NCBI RefSeq assembly: GCF_002220095.1
Contig: NZ_CP022372.1
Location: 5,458,501 to 5,522,500, forward strand
DNA from: Bosea sp. AS-1
GTDB lineage: Bacteria > Pseudomonadota > Alphaproteobacteria > Rhizobiales > Beijerinckiaceae
Direction: 5' to 3'
DNA length: 64,000 nt
Shown: positions 55,679 to 64,000 of the stretch, in pieces
Position numbering within the stretch: the first letter of the stretch is position 1
Layout: each line of letters opens with the position of its first letter
Notes under the pieces: generated by a model
What the model was told of the DNA's origin: nothing
The model's input: only the letters and a program-made list of their open reading frames with translations
The model's database searches: none
Position numbers and translations under genes: made by a program

Positions 55679-56940
55679 CGCATTCCGAGTCGGCTGAGCT
55701 GCATCAGGCGACCGGCAGCGAGGAGGTCATCGCGCCGCTGCCGCGTGTCACGCTTCAGGTGTTCTGCGAGACGCCGGCGGTGGCCGCCGCCATGCAGGCC
55801 GTGGTGGCCGACCGCCGCATGGACAAGGCTCATGCCCGCATTCAGATGGGCGGGCCTGCCGCGGCGGTGGAGGCCTTCCGCGCCGCACCCACGCCCAACA
55901 TCATCGTTCTGGAGACCGTCTCCGATCCGGCGACGCTGGTCGCCAACCTCGATGCCCTGTCGGATAGCTGCGACGCCGGTACCAAGGTGGTCGTGATCGG
56001 CCACGTCAACGATGTGCAACTCTATCGCGACCTGATCCGGCGCGGCGTCAGCGAATATCTGATCGCGCCGCTCGAGACGCTCGACGTATTGCGCACGCTG
56101 TCCGAGCTCTATGTCTCTCCCGAGGCTCGCAATCTCGGCCGCATCATCGCCGTGACCGGCGCGAAGGGCGGCGTCGGCGCCTCGACCGTCGCTCACAACA
56201 TCGCCTGGGCGATCTCCGGTGGCCTCGATGCCTCGACCGTCATCGTCGATCTCGACATCGCCTTCGGAACGGCCGGCCTCAACTTCAACCAGGATCCGCC
56301 ACAAGGCATCGCCGAGGCCATATTCGCGCCCGAACGCCTCGACGCTGCCCTGCTCGATCGACTGCTCTCGCGTTGCAGCGACAACCTCGCGCTGCTCGCG
56401 GCACCAGCCATGCTCGACCGGACCATCGATCTCGGTGAGGACGCGCTCGACCAACTGCTCGATCTGCTGAGAGCAAGCGTGCCCTGTATTGTGCTTGATG
56501 TGCCACATCAATGGAGCGCCTGGACGAAGCGCACGGTGCTCGGGGCAGACGAAATCCTGATCGTCGCGGAGCCGGAGCTCGCCTCGTTGCGTAACGCCAA
56601 GAACTTCGTCGACCTCGCCCGAGCCGCACGTCCCAACGACACCGGCGCCAGACTGGTGCTCAACCAGGTCGGCATGCCGAAACGGCCCGAGATCGCTCCT
56701 GCCGAGTTCGCGAAGACCCTTGGAACCGAGGTGCTGTCGACGATCCCCTTCGACGCCCAGCTTTTCGGAACCGCTGCGAATAACGGCCAGATGATCGCCG
56801 AGGTCCAAGCGGGCAGCAAGGCGACCGAAGCCTTCTCGCAGATCGCCAGCGCGCTCACCGGGCGTGGAGAGGCCCGGCGCGGCAAACGCAGCTTGCTGGA
56901 GCCGCTGGTATCGAAGCTGAAGCGCCGCAAAGCCTCATGA
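55675..56940 (+). CDS. cpaE: CpaE family MinD-like pilus localisation ATPase
   Basis: 421 residues. The receiver-like N-domain (about 25-145, with VVVIGHVNDVQLYRDLIRRG) lacks a clear phosphoacceptor pattern. The ParA/MinD-like domain has VTGAKGGVGASTVAHNIAWA near 160-179: the deviant P-loop reads KGGVGAS, so the second lysine of the classic KGGVGKT is Ala, as in other CpaE/TadZ proteins. VIVDLDIAFGTAGLNF follows. It recruits the Tad machinery to the pole in relatives. Coupled to cpaD by an ATGA overlap. Confidence 0.93.
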   Translation: MTHSESAELHQATGSEEVIAPLPRVTLQVFCETPAVAAAMQAVVADRRMDKAHARIQMGGPAAAVEAFRAAPTPNIIVLETVSDPATLVANLDALSDSCDAGTKVVVIGHVNDVQLYRDLIRRGVSEYLIAPLETLDVLRTLSELYVSPEARNLGRIIAVTGAKGGVGASTVAHNIAWAISGGLDASTVIVDLDIAFGTAGLNFNQDPPQGIAEAIFAPERLDAALLDRLLSRCSDNLALLAAPAMLDRTIDLGEDALDQLLDLLRASVPCIVLDVPHQWSAWTKRTVLGADEILIVAEPELASLRNAKNFVDLARAARPNDTGARLVLNQVGMPKRPEIAPAEFAKTLGTEVLSTIPFDAQLFGTAANNGQMIAEVQAGSKATEAFSQIASALTGRGEARRGKRSLLEPLVSKLKRRKAS

Positions 56941-57021
56941 TGCGGCACGGTCTTCCTGATCTCGGTCTGATCGAGGTGCCTTGCTCGGGTGCCGCGAGCG
57001 CCTGTGCCGGAGACGATTGAG

Positions 57022-58461
57022 ATGTTCGGCAAGCGATCCGCAGGCGCCGTGAGCGCCCCCATTCCGGCAGCGAGAGCGTCGGCGGCCGCCCCGACGCCAC
57101 GCAAGCCGGAGCCGGCAACCGCTGCGCCGGACGTCCGCAAGATCGCGGTCCCGGAGACGACGCGCTCCGAAGAATACTATCAGATGAAGAGCATGATCTT
57201 CGGGGCGCTGATCGAGGCGATCGATCTGTCGCAGCTCGCGAAGCTCGATTCCGAATCCGCCCGCGAGGAAATCCGCGACATCATCAACGAGATCATCTCG
57301 CTGAAGAATGTCGTGCTCTCGATCGCCGAGCAGGAGGAACTGCTCGACGACATCTGCAACGACGTGCTTGGCTACGGCCCTCTCGAACCGCTGCTGGCGC
57401 GCGACGACATCGCCGACATCATGGTCAATGGCGCCGGCCGGACCTTCATCGAGACCGGCGGCAAGATCCAGCTCACCAATGTCCGCTTCCGCGACAATGC
57501 GCAGCTGATGAACATCTGCCAGCGCATCGTCAGCCAGGTCGGCCGGCGCGTCGACGAAAGCTCGCCGATCTGCGACGCGCGCCTCGCCGACGGCTCCCGT
57601 GTCAATGTCATCGCGCCACCGCTGGCGATCGATGGGCCGGCGCTCACCATCCGCAAGTTCAAGAAGGACAAGCTGACGCTCGACCAGATCACCAAGTTCG
57701 GCGCGATCTCGCCGCCGGGCGCGGAGATCCTGAAGATCATCGGCAAGGTCCGTTGCAATGTCGTGATCTCCGGGGGCACCGGCTCCGGCAAGACCACGCT
57801 GCTCAACTGCCTGACCAATTATATCGAGCACGATGAGCGCATCATCACCTGCGAGGACGCGGCCGAGTTGCAGCTCCAGCAGCCACATGTGGTGCGCCTC
57901 GAAACCCGTCCGCCCAATCTCGAGGGTACCGGCGCGGTGACCATGCGCGACCTCGTCAAGAACTGCCTGCGCATGCGCCCCGAGCGCATCATCGTCGGCG
58001 AGGTACGCGGACCGGAAGCCTTCGACCTGCTGCAGGCGATGAACACCGGCCATGACGGCTCGATGGGAACGCTGCACGCCAACACGCCGCGCGAGTGCCT
58101 GAGCCGTATCGAGTCGATGATCACCATGGGCGGTTTCTCACTGCCGTCGAAGACGCTGCGCGAGATGGTCTGCTCCTCGGTCGACGTCATCATCCAGGCC
58201 CAGCGCATGCGCGACGGCTCGCGCCGCATCACCCATATCACCGAGGTGCTCGGGATGGAGGGCGAGGTCATCATCACGCAGGACCTGATGACCTACGAAG
58301 TCCTCGGCGAGGATGCCGCGGGGAAGCTGATCGGCAGGCACCGCTCCACCGGCGTGGGCCGGCCGCGCTTCTGGGAACGCGCGCGCTATTTCGGTGAGGA
58401 GCAGCGCCTGGCCGCCGCCCTCGACGAACTCGAGCAGGCGAGCGAGAGCCATGCGGCCTAA
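57022..58461 (+). CDS. cpaF: Pilus assembly ATPase CpaF (TadA)
   Basis: 479 residues from ATG 57022, with GGAG nine bases ahead; GTG 56989 is an alternative. Type II/IV secretion ATPase: N-domain helices (ESAREEIRDIINEIISLKNV), Walker A ISGGTGSGKTTLLNCLTN near 253-270, Asp box RIITCEDAAELQLQQPHVVR, Walker B MRPERIIVGEVRGPEAFDLL and His box DGSMGTLHANTPRECL. It powers Flp pilus assembly and perhaps retraction. 82 bp after cpaE. Confidence 0.95.
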   Translation: MFGKRSAGAVSAPIPAARASAAAPTPRKPEPATAAPDVRKIAVPETTRSEEYYQMKSMIFGALIEAIDLSQLAKLDSESAREEIRDIINEIISLKNVVLSIAEQEELLDDICNDVLGYGPLEPLLARDDIADIMVNGAGRTFIETGGKIQLTNVRFRDNAQLMNICQRIVSQVGRRVDESSPICDARLADGSRVNVIAPPLAIDGPALTIRKFKKDKLTLDQITKFGAISPPGAEILKIIGKVRCNVVISGGTGSGKTTLLNCLTNYIEHDERIITCEDAAELQLQQPHVVRLETRPPNLEGTGAVTMRDLVKNCLRMRPERIIVGEVRGPEAFDLLQAMNTGHDGSMGTLHANTPRECLSRIESMITMGGFSLPSKTLREMVCSSVDVIIQAQRMRDGSRRITHITEVLGMEGEVIITQDLMTYEVLGEDAAGKLIGRHRSTGVGRPRFWERARYFGEEQRLAAALDELEQASESHAA

Positions 58462-58488
58462 CCCGCGATACGACAGGGCTGACCTACT

Positions 58489-59466
58489 ATGAATGCGAGT
58501 ACGCTCGCCGTCGCTGTCCTGGCTATGCTCGCCGTCGGCGGCGTCTTCTACGCCTTGCTCTATCCGACGCTCACTGGCGAAAAGCGCGCCGAGAAGCGGC
58601 GCAAGGAATTCGCGAGCCCAGCGGCCGAACGCGGCATCGACCGGGAGGCGCAGGCCCGCATGAAACGCGGCCAGATCGCGCAGAGCCTCAAGGAGATTGA
58701 GAACCGGGAGAACGCCCGCAGCAAGGTCACGCTCGAAACCCGCATCAATCAGGCCGGGCTGAGCTGGTCACGGCAGAAATACTACATCGTCAGCGCGATT
58801 GCCGCCGCGGTTCTCGGCATATTGCTGTTCGCCGCGAGCCGCAGCCCGATCCTTGGGGTCGCCGGCCTGTTCATCGGCGGCTTCGGCCTGCCGGCCTGGT
58901 TTCTCAAGCGCTGCAAAACCCGACGGCTCAAGAAGTTCGGCATCGAGTTCCCCAATGCGCTCGACGTGATCGTGCGCGGCATCAAGGCAGGCCTCCCGGT
59001 CAGCGACTGCCTGCGTATCATCGCCAGCGAAGCAGCCGAGCCGGTGCGCGGTGAGTTCCGCCAGATCATCGAGGCGCAGACGCTCGGACTTCCACTCGCG
59101 GAAGCCGCCGTGAAGCTGAATGAGCGCATGCCCTGCGCCGAGGCGAATTTCTTCGGCATCGTCATCGCGATCCAGCAGAAGACCGGCGGCAACCTGTCCG
59201 AGACTCTCGGCAACCTCTCCCGTGTGCTCCGGGAGCGCCGCAAGATGCGCGACAAGATCCAGGCCGTCTCGATGGAGGCCAAGGCATCGGCCGGAATCAT
59301 CGGGGCGCTGCCGCCGACCGTTGCCATTCTCGTCTATCTGACCACACCGAAATATATCGAGCTTCTCTGGCTGACGCAGACCGGCAAGTTTGCGCTGGTC
59401 GCCAGCGGCATCTGGATGCTCATCGGGGTACTGGTGATGCGCAAGATGATCAATTTCGATATCTGA
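58489..59466 (+). CDS. tadB: Tad inner-membrane platform protein TadB
   Basis: 325 residues. N-terminal helix (about 6-26), cytoplasmic stretch rich in Lys/Arg/Glu, a hydrophobic pair near 100-140, and the T2SSF domain (about 160-285) with FGIEFPNALDVIVRGIKAGL, AANFFGIVIAIQQKTGGNLS-like sequence (EANFFGIVIAIQQKTGGNLS) and RRKMRDKIQAVSMEAKASA, then two C-terminal helices. Forms the membrane platform with TadC for the CpaF motor. Confidence 0.9.
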   Translation: MNASTLAVAVLAMLAVGGVFYALLYPTLTGEKRAEKRRKEFASPAAERGIDREAQARMKRGQIAQSLKEIENRENARSKVTLETRINQAGLSWSRQKYYIVSAIAAAVLGILLFAASRSPILGVAGLFIGGFGLPAWFLKRCKTRRLKKFGIEFPNALDVIVRGIKAGLPVSDCLRIIASEAAEPVRGEFRQIIEAQTLGLPLAEAAVKLNERMPCAEANFFGIVIAIQQKTGGNLSETLGNLSRVLRERRKMRDKIQAVSMEAKASAGIIGALPPTVAILVYLTTPKYIELLWLTQTGKFALVASGIWMLIGVLVMRKMINFDI

Positions 59467-59473
59467 GGCCGCG

Positions 59474-60451
59474 ATGATCTCCCTCATCGTCACCAAAGTC
59501 ACCGACCCGCAGTTCCTGCTGGCGCTGCTGGCCGCCGTCGCCGCCGCAGCGACTGTGCTGACGATCGCGATCCCGCTGACCGAGGGCAACAGCCTGAACA
59601 AGCGGATGAAGAGTGTCGCGACCGAACGTGAAAAGATCCGCGCGCGCGAACGCGAGAGGCTGAACCGGCAGGGCGAAAGGGTGAGCCTGCGGCAGGAGCC
59701 GAAGGCCTATATGCGGCGCATCGTCGAGCAGTTCAAACTGGGTGACTGGCTCGGAACAGAAAACGCGAAGCGGCAACTTTCGATGGCAGGCTACAGGGGA
59801 CCGCAGGCGGAGATCGGCTTCCTATTCTTCCGGCTCGCCGCACCGATCGGCCTCTTCCTGTTCGCTCTCTTCTACGTCTTCGTCATCAACGGCTTCGGTC
59901 AGCCTTTCATCGTCAAGGTCGGCATCGCCATCGCCGGCGCTTATCTGGGCATCAAGGCCCCCGAGATCTTCCTGTCGAATCAGATCAGCAAGCGCCAGTC
60001 GTCGATGCGTCAGGCATTCCCCGACGCGCTCGATCTGCTGCTGATCTGCGTCGAATCCGGCATGTCGATCGAACATGCCTTCCGCAAGGTCTCCAACGAG
60101 ATCGGCACTCAGTCCGTGGCGCTCGCAGAAGAGTTCGGTCTGTGCACGGCCGAGCTGTCCTATCTGGCCGAGCGCAAAGCCGCCTACGAGAACCTCGCAA
60201 TGCGGACCGGGCTCGAAGGCGTCAAATCGGTTTCGACGGCACTGATCCAGGCGGAGCGCTACGGAACGCCGCTCGGCACTGCGCTCAGGACGCTGGCCCA
60301 GGAAAGTCGCGACCAGCGCATGAATGCCGCCGAGAAGAAGGCCGCCGCGCTGCCGCCGAAGCTCACCGTGCCGATGATCCTGTTCTTCCTGCCGGTGCTG
60401 TTCGTGATCATCATGACGCCGGCGCTGGTCCAGGTCTTCAAATGGAAATAG
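59474..60451 (+). CDS. tadC: Tad inner-membrane platform protein TadC
   Basis: 325 residues, seven bases after tadB. N-terminal helices (about 12-40 and 115-165), T2SSF domain (about 175-300: FPDALDLLLICVESGMSIEH, SLGTALRTLAQ-like GTPLGTALRTLAQESRDQRM) and a last helix LPPKLTVPMILFFLPVLFVI. Pairs with TadB. It is the last gene of the rightward operon before a perfect hairpin. Confidence 0.9.
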   Translation: MISLIVTKVTDPQFLLALLAAVAAAATVLTIAIPLTEGNSLNKRMKSVATEREKIRARERERLNRQGERVSLRQEPKAYMRRIVEQFKLGDWLGTENAKRQLSMAGYRGPQAEIGFLFFRLAAPIGLFLFALFYVFVINGFGQPFIVKVGIAIAGAYLGIKAPEIFLSNQISKRQSSMRQAFPDALDLLLICVESGMSIEHAFRKVSNEIGTQSVALAEEFGLCTAELSYLAERKAAYENLAMRTGLEGVKSVSTALIQAERYGTPLGTALRTLAQESRDQRMNAAEKKAAALPPKLTVPMILFFLPVLFVIIMTPALVQVFKWK

Positions 60452-60478
60452 GCGCACCGGCCACGGCCTGAAGCGCCG

Positions 60479-60526
60479 CACAAGCAGAAGAGGCCGGAAC
60501 TTCCGTTCCGGCCTCTTCTGCTTGTG
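60479..60526. terminator. Perfect 22-bp hairpin between tadC and tadD (bidirectional terminator)
   Basis: Arms CACAAGCAGAAGAGGCCGGA plus AC (60479-60500) and the exact reverse complement at 60505-60526, with a four-base loop TTCC. The stem flanks give A/T-rich ends on both strands, so it can serve the convergent tadC and tadD transcripts. Confidence 0.75.
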
Positions 60527-60562
60527 AGGTTCGTCTCTGTGCCGCGGGCGGTGCGCCGTCGT

Positions 60563-61489
60563 TCAGCCTTGGCTCTGTGTCGCGGCGGAACCTGCTCCCT
60601 GCGCGAGGGGCGGTTTGGCTCCGGGCTGCGGCTTGGCCTTCCCTTTCAGCAGGTCCCAGCTGTTCTGCTGGCTGACACTACGCTTGAGATAGGCGATGGC
60701 CGCAGCGGCTTCCGCCGGGCTCTGGTCCTGGCGGGCGACGGTTTCCGCCTCGCCGAAGCGGCCCTGGAGGCCAAGGACCAGCACCAGGTTCTGGCGCACG
60801 CGCGCATCCGCCGCCGGCTGAGCCGCCGCCTCGCGCAAAACCCGCTCCGCATCGGGCAGGTGCCGGGAGAGCGCCAGCGACAACCCGAGATTGGACATCA
60901 CCGTCGGCTCGCTCGGCGCCAGTTTCAGCGCCGCCTGATAAAGCTGCTGGGCCCGCTCGTGCTCGCCGAGCTGGTCGGCAACCGTGCCCTGCGCCGAAAG
61001 GATCCGCCAGTCGGGGCGTTCCGGCGAATGCGCCCGGGAGAGAACCTCGTCCGCCTCGCGCAAGCGACCATTATCGGCGAGCGAGCGACCATAGGCGCCC
61101 AGCAGTTCGCGGTCGTCCTGATGGATGAGCACGGCATTCTGCAGGACGGCAAGAGCCTGGGCATGCTGATCCATCGCCCGCAGGGCGCGCGCATAATAGA
61201 AGGCCGCGTTGCGGTCCTTCGGATCGGTGTCGTAGCGCTTGCCCCAGCTCTCGCGCTCGGCCTGCCAATCGGCTGCCGTGCGAGGCTGGGCCGGCTGGCT
61301 GCGCCCGATCGAGCCGGTGATGTCTCCGGGGCCACCCCGGCTCTGGCAGCCGGCGAGCGCCAGCGCGGCAACGCAGACGGCAAAACCGAAGCCGATGCGA
61401 CGGTGGCGATGCGGAAGCTGGCGGAAAGCGGGGTGCGCTGCGGAGGAGGGCGCTATGGACATGGGCCGGATCGCCTCGCGGGCTGACAT
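60563..61489 (-). CDS. tadD: TadD-like TPR lipoprotein
   Basis: 308 residues from ATG 61489; ATG 61462 is an alternative. Lipobox LALAGC (Cys near residue 48) after a hydrophobic helix, then four or more tetratricopeptide units from about residue 90, for example DPKDRNAAFYYARALRAMDQ and LAPSEPTVMSNLGLSLALSR. In Tad systems TadD is the outer-membrane lipoprotein that supports secretin assembly. It ends facing tadC across the hairpin. Confidence 0.82.
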   Translation of the reverse strand: MSAREAIRPMSIAPSSAAHPAFRQLPHRHRRIGFGFAVCVAALALAGCQSRGGPGDITGSIGRSQPAQPRTAADWQAERESWGKRYDTDPKDRNAAFYYARALRAMDQHAQALAVLQNAVLIHQDDRELLGAYGRSLADNGRLREADEVLSRAHSPERPDWRILSAQGTVADQLGEHERAQQLYQAALKLAPSEPTVMSNLGLSLALSRHLPDAERVLREAAAQPAADARVRQNLVLVLGLQGRFGEAETVARQDQSPAEAAAAIAYLKRSVSQQNSWDLLKGKAKPQPGAKPPLAQGAGSAATQSQG

Positions 61490-61585
61490 CGTGAAGGTTC
61501 GTCTGGTCGCTCCGGTGATAAAGCGTTAACCCTAATGCATTCTTAACCTGCCGTTCCCCCCGCCCTGCCAAACCGGTTCCTTCCC

Positions 61586-62968
<1,383 letters not shown>

Positions 62969-63048
62969 GGCTGATCGGCGAAGTCGATTGCGCCTCGGCG
63001 CCTGCGCGATAATGATACGGACCCGTAACGATCGGGAACCTCATCCGT

Positions 63049-63402
63049 ATGCCCTTGGAGATCAGGCCCTCGCAGGCGCTCAGGCTCTGGCGGCAGGTGC
63101 ATCTCGATCTGGTGCGGGACGGCGAGCCGGACCTCTCGGCCCGCCAGACCGCGATCCTGCTCACCGTCTATCTCGAACTGCCGCCGCATACGGTGCGGGG
63201 GCTGGCGAAGCAGCTTGGCGTGACCAAGCCGGTGATCACCCGCGCGCTCGATACGCTCGGCAAGCTCGGCCTCCTGACCCGCAAGCGCGACGAGGAGGAT
63301 CGACGCAACGTCGTGATCCAGCGCACGGTGGCCGGGGCGCTCGCCGTGGAACGGCTCGGCGACCTCGTCACCGAGCATGCGAAGGAAATCGGGGCCGGCT
63401 GA
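63049..63402 (+). CDS. MarR family transcriptional regulator
   Basis: 117 residues; winged helix-turn-helix. Helix TVRGLAKQLGVTKPVITRAL (about 44-63), then the wing LLTRKRDEEDRRNVVIQRT with the conserved DxRR signature. The helices at both ends that normally form the dimer interface are short. It lies between the M17 peptidase (80 bp) and the NlpC/P60 gene (46 bp), all on the plus strand. Confidence 0.88.
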   Translation: MPLEIRPSQALRLWRQVHLDLVRDGEPDLSARQTAILLTVYLELPPHTVRGLAKQLGVTKPVITRALDTLGKLGLLTRKRDEEDRRNVVIQRTVAGALAVERLGDLVTEHAKEIGAG

Positions 63403-63448
63403 GCGCAGGCCCCTCCCGGCGCTGCCGAGGCAAGGATAGATTGCCGTC

Positions 63449-64000
63449 ATGACCGCGATTCTCGACCGCCGCACCACACCCTTCCGCACCGACCTCGCCG
63501 CCGGCCATCTGCGCGGCCAGGTCAAGGCCCCGACCTTCGTCGATCCGCAGCCGATGCGGGTCGTCACCGCTTCGGCGCCGCTGCGGCGCGAGCCACGTCC
63601 CGACGCCGCCCTCGACACGGAGGCGCTCGCGGGCGAGCTGGTGCAGGTCTATGAACGCCATGAAGGCTGGGCCTGGGGACAGCTCTCCGGCGACGGCTAT
63701 GTCGGCTATCTGCCCGACGATTGCCTGCGGCCGGATCAGCCCGCGCCGACGCATCGGGTCAGTGCGCTCCGAACCTTCCTCTACCCCGGGCCGTCGATCA
63801 AATTGCCGCCGCTGGCCGCGCTCTCGCTCAATGCCGGCGTCGCGGTCGTGGAGCAGAAGGGCGATTTCGGCGTCCTCGCCGATGGCGGCCACGTCTTCCT
63901 CAAGCATCTTGCCGCGTTCGACCGGTTCGAGCCCGATTTCGTCGCGGTGGCCGAGCGCTTCCTCGGCGTGCCATATCTCTGGGGCGGCAAGACCAGCCTC
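63449..64000 (+). CDS. NlpC/P60 family cell-wall hydrolase (N-terminal 184 codons; runs off the window)
   Basis: Frame open from ATG 63449 to the right edge. The visible part has an SH3-like (bacterial SH3b) region at about 45-110, with ELVQVYERHEGWAWGQL and DGYVGYLPDDCL typical of the pair of SH3 units in C40-type hydrolases, and begins the catalytic domain with FVAVAERFLGVPYLWGGKTS. The catalytic Cys of the following motif lies outside. Likely a peptidoglycan endopeptidase (C40), possibly one of the dipeptidyl-peptidase VI type. Confidence 0.85.
   Translation, partial: MTAILDRRTTPFRTDLAAGHLRGQVKAPTFVDPQPMRVVTASAPLRREPRPDAALDTEALAGELVQVYERHEGWAWGQLSGDGYVGYLPDDCLRPDQPAPTHRVSALRTFLYPGPSIKLPPLAALSLNAGVAVVEQKGDFGVLADGGHVFLKHLAAFDRFEPDFVAVAERFLGVPYLWGGKTSL

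Noticed and set aside
55675..56940. cpaE read as an inactive ATPase because its P-loop lacks the second Lys
   Set aside because: The KGGVGAS form is normal for the CpaE/TadZ family, so it is not evidence of decay here.

Overview
The window is high-GC (clearly above 60%) chromosomal DNA of an alphaproteobacterium, most likely a member of the Hyphomicrobiales (Rhizobiales); the gene content and order suggest Bosea or a close relative, but that genus name is inference. Supporting signs are a class II (CP4-like) AroA next to cmk and a TIGR02300 protein, the hisB-DUF2628-hisH-hisA...hisF-hisE-coaA order, an alphaproteobacterial accD with a degenerate zinc ribbon, and a Cpa/Tad pilus locus. I see no phage, insertion sequence, CRISPR array or rRNA. 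It is mostly core chromosome, and both end genes are cut by the window edges.

Layout. 0-6 kb: malic enzyme (5' part, minus strand), a LytS-type membrane sensor fused to PAS and MCP modules, and mutS. 6-12.7 kb: histidine biosynthesis (hisB, hisH, hisA, hisF, hisE) with a DUF2628 membrane protein inside and a reverse-strand, PheC-like periplasmic protein plus a nested palindrome splitting hisA from hisF; then coaA, a YqaA-type protein and a RidA protein. 12.8-18 kb: a helical-repeat protein that may start at AUU, an aminotransferase, cobQ and a TetR regulator. Near-identical palindromes lie in the aminotransferase/cobQ intergenic region and directly before tetR. 18.1-22.1 kb: three genes matching the WbpM/WbpV/WbpL (WreV/WreQ/WreU) set for making UDP-QuiNAc and loading it on undecaprenyl phosphate.

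22-32 kb: an exported protein, a stand-alone Fis-type DNA-binding domain, then a minus-strand kdp locus reading (26-aa peptide)-kdpF-kdpA-(58-aa membrane protein)-kdpB-kdpC-kdpD-kdpE-(PTS IIA). It has a candidate promoter and, at the spacing used by E. coli KdpE, a direct repeat. The two tiny proteins and the linked EIIA domain make this the most interesting part. 32-49 kb: VOC protein, MFS transporter, tRNA-Ala(GGC), TIGR02300 protein, aroA-cmk, DUF1194 protein, hrpB, trpA-accD-folC, an Ig-like lipoprotein, aldo/keto reductase, L,D-transpeptidase, mutarotase-like protein, dgoK, ribokinase and a retropepsin-like protein.

49.4-61.5 kb: a complete Tad (Flp) pilus locus. tadG, tadE and a stand-alone secretin N-domain protein run leftward; flp, cpaA, cpaB, cpaC, cpaD, cpaE, cpaF, tadB and tadC run rightward to a perfect 22-bp hairpin; tadD faces them. 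The window ends with an M17 aminopeptidase, a MarR regulator and the N-terminal part of an NlpC/P60 hydrolase.
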